Shown here: in pieces, positions 57,934-64,000 of the stretch
How positions within the stretch are numbered: position 1 is the stretch's first letter
How the letters are laid out: the number at the start of each line of letters is the position of its first letter
NCBI GenBank assembly: GCA_003139995.1
Contig: PLIC01000233.1
Location: 1 to 64,000, forward strand
Origin: Candidatus Acidiflorens stordalenmirensis
GTDB lineage: Bacteria > Acidobacteriota > Terriglobia > Terriglobales > Acidobacteriaceae
Length of the DNA: 64,000 nt
Direction of reading: 5' to 3'
The notes under the pieces: model-generated
Database searches by the model: none
What the model was told of the DNA's origin: nothing
Seen by the model: only the letters and a program-made list of their open reading frames with translations
Program-made: the position numbers and the translations under genes

Positions 57934-59183
57934 TGAACGTGCTTGTTCTCAATTCCGGCTCCAGCAGCCAGAAGAGCTGTCTCTACCAAATTGGGGACAC
58001 GCTCCCACAAGATCCCCCGGGTTGCATCTGGGAGGGTAAGATCGAGTGGGCCGATGGCAAGGCTGAGTACTCGATAAGAAACTCTCGCGGAGTCTCCCGA
58101 AAGAACCTGCCATCGGTGGGCTCTCGTGCGCAAGCCATTGAGCGCTTGCTCCAGAGCTTGTGGAGCGGCGAGACGCAAGCGATTTCCAAACCTTCCGATA
58201 TCGATGTTGTCGGACACCGCGTGGTCCACGGCGGTCCGCAGCACTTCGAGCCTACGGTCGTGACCGCTGAGGTCAAGTCGGCGATCCAAAGCGTGTCCGT
58301 TTTTGCGCCACTCCACAATCGCGCCGAACTGCAAGGCATGGAGATCGTCGCGAAATTGTTGGGTCCGGTGCCGCAGATTGCCGTCTTCGATACCGGTTTT
58401 CATCACAACATGCCTTTAGCGGCGGCCACCTACCCTGGTCCCTACGAGTGGTTCGAGCAAGGGATTCGCCGCTACGGATTCCACGGGATCAATCACCAAT
58501 ACTGCGCACAGCGTGCGGCGGAGTTGCTGGGCAAGAACCTGAATTCGCTGAAACTCGTGACTTGCCACCTCGGGAACGGCTGCTCTTTGGCAGCGATTCG
58601 CGACGGCCGAAGCGTGGATACGACCATGGGCTTTACCCCGCTGGAGGGTCTCATGATGGGCACGCGCTCGGGATCGGTGGACCCTGGCGTCCTTACTTAC
58701 TTGATGCGGCGGAGACACTTCTTGGACGAGCAGCTTGACGACGTGCTCAATAAAAAGTCGGGACTACTTGGGATATCGGGAATCTCCAGCGATATGCGGG
58801 AGGTTCTTGACGCTCGCAGGAACGGCACCGAACCCGCAAAAATGGCGCGCGCAAGACTGGCGCTTGATATGTATGTCCATCGCCTGCAATCGGGAATCGG
58901 CGCCATGGTTGCCGTGCTGGGCGGAGCGGATGCTTTGGTATTCACCGCGGGTGTGGGCGAAAACTCGCCGGAAGTTCGCGGTGCGGCGTGCGACAATCTT
59001 GCCTTCCTGGGAGTGCGGCTCGACCAGGAAAAGAATGCACAATCGCCCTTGGACAAGGATAAGGATGTTTCCGCTCCGGATGCGGCGGTTCGCGTTCTGC
59101 TGATTCACGCGCAAGAAGACTGGATGATCGCTCGCGCGTGCTGGAACCTCCTGCAAACCGCGACCACACGCGTGAGCCATTGA
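57933..59183 (+). CDS. ackA: Acetate kinase
   Basis: NVLVLNSGSSSQKSCLY; VGHRVVHGG; VFDTGFHHNMP; YGFHGINHQYC; CHLGNGCSLAAI; start overlaps xfp stop (TGATG). Confidence 0.95.
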   Translation: MNVLVLNSGSSSQKSCLYQIGDTLPQDPPGCIWEGKIEWADGKAEYSIRNSRGVSRKNLPSVGSRAQAIERLLQSLWSGETQAISKPSDIDVVGHRVVHGGPQHFEPTVVTAEVKSAIQSVSVFAPLHNRAELQGMEIVAKLLGPVPQIAVFDTGFHHNMPLAAATYPGPYEWFEQGIRRYGFHGINHQYCAQRAAELLGKNLNSLKLVTCHLGNGCSLAAIRDGRSVDTTMGFTPLEGLMMGTRSGSVDPGVLTYLMRRRHFLDEQLDDVLNKKSGLLGISGISSDMREVLDARRNGTEPAKMARARLALDMYVHRLQSGIGAMVAVLGGADALVFTAGVGENSPEVRGAACDNLAFLGVRLDQEKNAQSPLDKDKDVSAPDAAVRVLLIHAQEDWMIARACWNLLQTATTRVSH

Positions 59184-59235
59184 CCCGTAGCCGTTCTGTC
59201 CTCTAGGCTTCGGGAAACATTGCTTTATCAGCAGT

Positions 59236-59251
59236 TGTGATCTGGATCACA
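59236..59251. promoter_or_regulatory. CRP-type binding site TGTGATCTGGATCACA
   Basis: Perfect TGTGA-N6-TCACA palindrome 92 bp upstream of the cytochrome c start; AT-rich CAATATAG at ~59273-59280 could be a -10. Confidence 0.7.
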
Positions 59252-59342
59252 GAACCTCGCCCGCAAAGCGTTCAATATAGCGGTTCGTAGATGTATTCTC
59301 GTTCCAAGTTTGTGCCAACGAAAACTCGAATGGAGCTTGAAA

Positions 59343-59669
59343 ATGAAGAGAGTTTACGTCGCAGTGTTTACCCTCGTAACAGCATTGGCTGTTGTTCTCA
59401 GCCTTTCCTTATCGGCGCATGCGCAAAACGCATCCGAGACGCTCTTCAAATCAAAATGTGCCGCTTGCCATGGTCCTGACGGAACCGGTTCGGCGACGGG
59501 GAAGAAACTGGGCGCCCATGATTTTACGACTGCCGAAGTGCAGAAAATGACGGACGCGCAGCTCACGGATACCATCACGAACGGCAAGGGCAAGATGCCC
59601 GCGTATAAGTCTCTGAAGCCGGAAGACATTAAGGGACTGGTAGCTTACATCCGCACTTTGAAAAAATAG
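59343..59669 (+). CDS. Monoheme class I cytochrome c, exported
   Basis: Signal peptide; ETLFKSKCAACHGPDGTGSATGKKLGAHDF; GKGKMPAYKSL. Confidence 0.9.
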   Translation: MKRVYVAVFTLVTALAVVLSLSLSAHAQNASETLFKSKCAACHGPDGTGSATGKKLGAHDFTTAEVQKMTDAQLTDTITNGKGKMPAYKSLKPEDIKGLVAYIRTLKK

Positions 59670-59788
59670 TCCTGGCTGATTCTTGGCATCAAGATTAGGG
59701 AGATTGTCCAGCGCGGCGGATGATCCGGCGGCAAAAGTGGAGTGTGTCTGCGCAGCGGAGCATAGAAGAAAGGGAGTAGCGGCTTCCA

Positions 59789-61237
59789 ATGAACCTGCGA
59801 GAGCGCTTCCGAGACTGGTTGCAGCCCATCTATTTCCTGGGGCAGAATCCCCTCACGCTTACCGGCGCCGTGATCACGACGAGCACAGCGCTTACCACCA
59901 TCGCCTTCTGGTTCTATGAAATCTTCTTGCCGGGGCCGCCGCATCCTTATATTGGCCTTCTGGTTTTTCTGATCCTTCCTGGAATTTTTGTATTCGGCTT
60001 GCTGCTGATTCCAATCGGCATCTGGCTCAGACGGCGAAGTCTGCGCCAGAGCGGGGAACTGCCGGGGGTTTTCCCCGCCATCGACTTGGGGTTGCCCGTG
60101 GTGCGGCGTACCTTGGAGTACGTGGCCGTGGCGACCGTGCTCAATCTTCTCATTGTGGGGACCGCATCCTACCGTGGCGTGGAGTATATGGATTCAGTGA
60201 GTTTCTGCGGGACGACCTGTCACCGCGTGATGGATCCGGAATACACGGCCTATCAGAATTCTCCACACTCGCGTGTGGCGTGTGTCGAGTGCCACATCGG
60301 GCCTGGAGCAGGGTGGTTTGTGCGCTCGAAGCTTTCCGGTCTGCGCCAGGTCTTCGCGGTAACATTTCACACTTATTCGCGCCCCATTCCTTCGCCGGTA
60401 AAGTACCTTCGCCCGGCGCGCGAGACCTGTGAGCAGTGTCACTGGCCACAGCGCTTTACCGGCGATAAGTTCCTGGTGAATACCAGTTACAAGGACGACG
60501 AAAAAAATACGCCTCAGACGGACGTGTTGGTGCTGAAAGTGGGCGGACGCACGTGGCAGGGTTCGGTCGGCATCCACGGGCACCACCTCTCCGACTCGGC
60601 GCGCATCCGCTACATTTCGACCGACGCCGAGCGGATGACAATTCCCGCCGTGTATTACACCGACGATAGCGGGAAGACCACTGAATTCATTTCCACCGAT
60701 GCGAAGCCAACGCAACAACAATTGGACAAGGGAGACCATCGCGTGATGGATTGCGTGGATTGCCATAACCGGCCCACGCATGCCTTCGACTTGCCCGAAA
60801 ACGCCGTGGACAAACAAATGTCGGGCGGGCAGATCAGCACCGGTCTGCCCTACATCAGGAAGAAGGCGGTCGAGGTTCTCAAGGTGAATTATCCGACCCG
60901 CGATGTGGCCCAGCAGAGCATCGCTCGGGAAATCAATAAGTTTTATCAGACGAATTACCCGGCAATCTACCAGGCGCAGCGCACGGTGGTGGAGCAAGCG
61001 GGCGCGGAGGTGGCAAAGATCTACCTGCGCAACGTCTTCCCGGACATGCGTGTGACCTGGGGCACTCATCCGAATAATATTGGGCACAATGATTCACCGG
61101 GCTGCTTCCGCTGCCATGACGGCAGCCATACCAGCGCCGATGGCCAGACCATCCCCAATGACTGTTCCACATGCCATCAGATTCTGGCAGCGGGTGAAGT
61201 AAAGCCTAAGGTTCTGACCGATCTGGGGATGAAGTAG
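59789..61237 (+). CDS. NapC/NirT-like multiheme cytochrome c
   Basis: N-terminal TM segments; five CXXCH (CVECH, CEQCH, CVDCH, CFRCH, CSTCH) plus one CX3CH (CGTTCH). Confidence 0.88.
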   Translation: MNLRERFRDWLQPIYFLGQNPLTLTGAVITTSTALTTIAFWFYEIFLPGPPHPYIGLLVFLILPGIFVFGLLLIPIGIWLRRRSLRQSGELPGVFPAIDLGLPVVRRTLEYVAVATVLNLLIVGTASYRGVEYMDSVSFCGTTCHRVMDPEYTAYQNSPHSRVACVECHIGPGAGWFVRSKLSGLRQVFAVTFHTYSRPIPSPVKYLRPARETCEQCHWPQRFTGDKFLVNTSYKDDEKNTPQTDVLVLKVGGRTWQGSVGIHGHHLSDSARIRYISTDAERMTIPAVYYTDDSGKTTEFISTDAKPTQQQLDKGDHRVMDCVDCHNRPTHAFDLPENAVDKQMSGGQISTGLPYIRKKAVEVLKVNYPTRDVAQQSIAREINKFYQTNYPAIYQAQRTVVEQAGAEVAKIYLRNVFPDMRVTWGTHPNNIGHNDSPGCFRCHDGSHTSADGQTIPNDCSTCHQILAAGEVKPKVLTDLGMK

Positions 61238-61239
61238 GG

Positions 61240-63486
61240 TTGAGCAGCAGGAGATCGATTTTGCCGAACAGGACGCGACGCGCAGCAGATATCGTCAGAC
61301 GATTGATCGGACGATCGAGTAGACGACCGAGTTCCGTCTATCTGGTCCTGCTTATCTCGGTCTGTCTTCTTTCCGTTTGCGCGCTGCTGCCCACTCGGAT
61401 TCGGGCCCAAGCGAAAGCGCCCCATCCGCTCAAGCAGGACGAAAGCTGCCTCGCCTGCCACGGCCGGGCGGGAATGACGTCGGCGAGCGGCAAGAGCATC
61501 TCGATTGATCCCGCCAAACATACGGCCAGCGTCCACGGCATTTTGGGTTGCACCGAATGCCACACAAACATCAAGGATTTTCCGCACCCCAACAAAGCAG
61601 CGAAGGTGCAATGCTCGACTTGCCACGCCGACGAAGCTTCCCATGTCTCGGGCAGCATTCATAGCGCGCTCGGCGACGGAGCTTGCCAATCCTGCCACGG
61701 CAATCCACACGAGGTGGCTGCCGCAGCCCAGACGGCGCCCGCAAAGTGCGCGCAGTGCCATGCCGATGAGGTGAAGGAACTCCGGCAAAGCATACACGGA
61801 CAAACGGCCGCGGCAGGCGACCCGGACGCGCCGAACTGCATGTCCTGCCATGGGCCGGTGCATGAGATTGTTGCCTCGAGCGATGCATCCTCGCGGGTCG
61901 CCAAGAAAAATCTGCCGGACACGTGCGCCGCCTGTCACAGCAACCAGCAGTTTCTCTCGCGGCACAAGATTCCATTCGCCCATCCCGTGGAACTCTATCG
62001 GCAAAGTGTGCATGGACGAGCGGTGGCGAATGGGGACGGGGCTGCCGCAGGCTGCTCGGATTGTCACGGGAGCCACGGGATTCTCCCCTCGCAAGATGCG
62101 CGTTCCAAGGTCAACCACTGGAATATCGCGGCGACGTGCGGCCAGTGCCACAAGGACATTAGCAAGACTTATCTGGAAAGTGTGCACGGACAAGCCATGA
62201 TGGCCCGCGTGTCCGCTGCCCCGGTTTGCAGCGACTGCCACGGGGAGCATTTGATCCTGGGGCCGAAAGAGCAGGGATCGCTGGTGAGCGCGGCGCGCGT
62301 CTCAATGGCCACTTGTGGGAGATGTCATAGCGATGAGCGCCTGGAGTTGCGTTACAACCTGCCCGCCGACCGCGTCCCATCCTACGCCGACAGTTACCAC
62401 GGTCTGGCCTCGCGTGGCGGATCGCAGAGTGTTGCCAACTGCGCTTCGTGCCATGGCGTCCACAACATCTTTCCGTCATCCGACCCGCGCTCCACCGTGA
62501 ATACGGCGAACCTTCCCAAGACCTGCGGAAATTGTCACGCCGGCGCGGGCGACCATTTCGTCATCGGGCCGGTGCATGTGAGAACTTCGACCGGCGCCGC
62601 GAATCCGGTCGTGAAGTGGATCCGTTGGACTTACTTGACACTGATCCCGCTGACACTGGGCTTCATGATCGCGCACAACCTGCTGGATTTTCTTTCGAAA
62701 CTTATCCGGCGGCGGCCACGACACGAAACCGGCGAGCAAGTGTCTCGGATGAATCGAAACTTCCGCATTGCCCACTGGGGCGTGGTCCTTAGTTTCCCGA
62801 CATTGGTTGTTACAGGATTCGCGCTCAAGTATCCCGAGGCGTGGTGGGCGCGTCCGCTATTGCTCGGGGAGGGACACTTCGCGTTTCGCGGGTTGGTGCA
62901 TCGCAGCGCGGCGGTCGTGCTTATTGCTTCCACGATTTACCACGTGATTCATCTCTCCCTGATCCGGCGAGACCGCTTGTTCCTGAAAGCGATGCTGCCG
63001 CAGCCAAAAGACGCGACGGATCTGGTGCAGGTCATCACTTACAATCTGGGACTTACTAAGACCGAACCGCGCTTCGCGAAATTCAACTACGCGGAAAAGA
63101 TGGAATACTGGGCATTTATGTGGGGAACGGTGGTGATGACCGTCTCCGGCTGCTTATTGTGGTTTAACAATTTCACGCTGCGTCATTTTCCCAAGTGGAT
63201 TTCGGACGCGGCTACGGCCGTGCATTATTACGAGGCGCTGCTCGCGACTTTCTCTATTTTGATCTGGCACTTCTACATGGTGATCTTCGACCCGCTCGTC
63301 TATCCGATGGATACGGCTTGGATCGACGGCAAAGCCTCCGCGGATCATTACCGCCATTCCCGCCCCGAGTATCTGCGCGCATTGGAACGGGCCCACTTGG
63401 TCGAGTTACCCAAGGAGCCTTCCGATTACGAGGATGATCAGGGAAGTGGCGACGCTCCAAGCGATAACCCACCGGCGAAGAATTGA
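61240..63486 (+). CDS. 13-CXXCH multiheme cytochrome c fused to a C-terminal b-type cytochrome-like membrane domain
   Basis: Counted CLACH, CTECH, CSTCH, CQSCH, CAQCH, CMSCH, CAACH, CSDCH, CGQCH, CSDCH, CGRCH, CASCH, CGNCH, then TM helices with RIAHWG, GLVHRSA, IYHVIHL, LIWHFYMVIFDPLVYP. Confidence 0.9.
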   Translation: MSSRRSILPNRTRRAADIVRRLIGRSSRRPSSVYLVLLISVCLLSVCALLPTRIRAQAKAPHPLKQDESCLACHGRAGMTSASGKSISIDPAKHTASVHGILGCTECHTNIKDFPHPNKAAKVQCSTCHADEASHVSGSIHSALGDGACQSCHGNPHEVAAAAQTAPAKCAQCHADEVKELRQSIHGQTAAAGDPDAPNCMSCHGPVHEIVASSDASSRVAKKNLPDTCAACHSNQQFLSRHKIPFAHPVELYRQSVHGRAVANGDGAAAGCSDCHGSHGILPSQDARSKVNHWNIAATCGQCHKDISKTYLESVHGQAMMARVSAAPVCSDCHGEHLILGPKEQGSLVSAARVSMATCGRCHSDERLELRYNLPADRVPSYADSYHGLASRGGSQSVANCASCHGVHNIFPSSDPRSTVNTANLPKTCGNCHAGAGDHFVIGPVHVRTSTGAANPVVKWIRWTYLTLIPLTLGFMIAHNLLDFLSKLIRRRPRHETGEQVSRMNRNFRIAHWGVVLSFPTLVVTGFALKYPEAWWARPLLLGEGHFAFRGLVHRSAAVVLIASTIYHVIHLSLIRRDRLFLKAMLPQPKDATDLVQVITYNLGLTKTEPRFAKFNYAEKMEYWAFMWGTVVMTVSGCLLWFNNFTLRHFPKWISDAATAVHYYEALLATFSILIWHFYMVIFDPLVYPMDTAWIDGKASADHYRHSRPEYLRALERAHLVELPKEPSDYEDDQGSGDAPSDNPPAKN

Positions 63487-63575
63487 GATCTCGTAACAAA
63501 ACAATCTAAGGATTCGCAGGCCCAACGTCGCAGGCGCCGGTGTTTGAATCCACCCCCCAAGGAGGCCGGTGAGAA

Positions 63576-64000
63576 TCACGGCCGTCCCAGGTATCGAATG
63601 CGGGCGGTGAAGGCGCGCCCTGGGCCGTCGAGGAAAGTCGGGGCCGGATGCGTGGTCTGATCAATGACCCCGTTGGCCAGATAGGCATTGGCGTGGTTGG
63701 TGACGTTGTCGAAGCCCCCGCGCAGGGCCCAATAGCGTCCGAACAGATGAAAGTGCTTTTCAAACTGCAAGTTTACGGAATAGTAAGTGGGAAGACGAAG
63801 AGTTCCGAAAGGATAGAGCGGAGAAATTTCTCCCTGGTCGGTGGTCGCGTTGAAGGGCAATCCGGTGCGCGCTTCGGCGGAGTAAACCACGTCGAATTTG
63901 TGGACGATGGGCAGCTTGAAAAACGGCAGCACACCCCAACCGACGAAGCGGTTGGGCGTATCCCAGGGATAGGGGCCGGGCCTCTGCGGGCTCAACAGCG
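63576..64000 (-). CDS. C-terminal part of a TonB-dependent receptor, truncated by window edge
   Basis: WGVLPFFKLPIVHKFDVVYSAEARTGLPFNATTDQGE...YYSVNLQFEKHFHLFGRYWALRGGFDNVTNHANAYLAN. Confidence 0.7.
   Translation of the reverse strand, partial: LLSPQRPGPYPWDTPNRFVGWGVLPFFKLPIVHKFDVVYSAEARTGLPFNATTDQGEISPLYPFGTLRLPTYYSVNLQFEKHFHLFGRYWALRGGFDNVTNHANAYLANGVIDQTTHPAPTFLDGPGRAFTARIRYLGRP

Noticed and set aside
1-64000. CRISPR array, defence island, prophage or integron
   Set aside because: No spaced direct repeats, Cas-, nuclease-, integrase- or phage-structural-like translations were seen.

Overview
The window looks like Acidobacteriota chromosome (inferred from GC-rich shadow-ORF pattern, several Oar-like carboxypeptidase-regulatory TonB-dependent receptors, two acidobacterial VWFA-related proteins and a DUF5666 protein). 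No rRNA, tRNA, CRISPR array, phage or transposase was recognised. Left to right: two Oar-like receptors, a frameshifted S53 (pro-kumamolisin/sedolisin) protease and a GH38 alpha-mannosidase; VWFA protein + receptor; two CPBP proteins, a sulfotransferase-like and a glycosyltransferase-like protein; OPT transporter + HExxxGH peptidase-like protein; a truncated NodB deacetylase; a frameshifted porin-like gene with a PstS-like/TonB-C fusion protein; BlaI-BlaR1(M56)-HtrA; aldo/keto reductase; GAF-glucan phosphorylase fusion; an arg operon (argC-argB-argD C-terminal fragment-GNAT argA-like-argJ) behind an ARG-box-like site; receptor + DUF5666, VWFA, NtrB/NtrC-like pair; xylulokinase, phosphoketolase, acetate kinase; and a multiheme cytochrome operon behind a perfect CRP-type palindrome. 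Main leads: (1) matching CAACTA-N6-TAGTT(G/A) dyads before blaI and htrA; (2) a 74-aa ORF resembling only the ArgD C-terminus, overlapping its neighbours inside the arg operon; (3) a C-terminal module apparently shared by the S53 protease (two copies) and the adjacent GH38 enzyme; (4) frameshifts in poly-G runs of two exported-protein genes; (5) PstS-like + TonB-C and GAF + phosphorylase fusions; (6) CRP-type site before a 13-CXXCH cytochrome c/b fusion operon. All family calls are by reading translations; no database search was possible.
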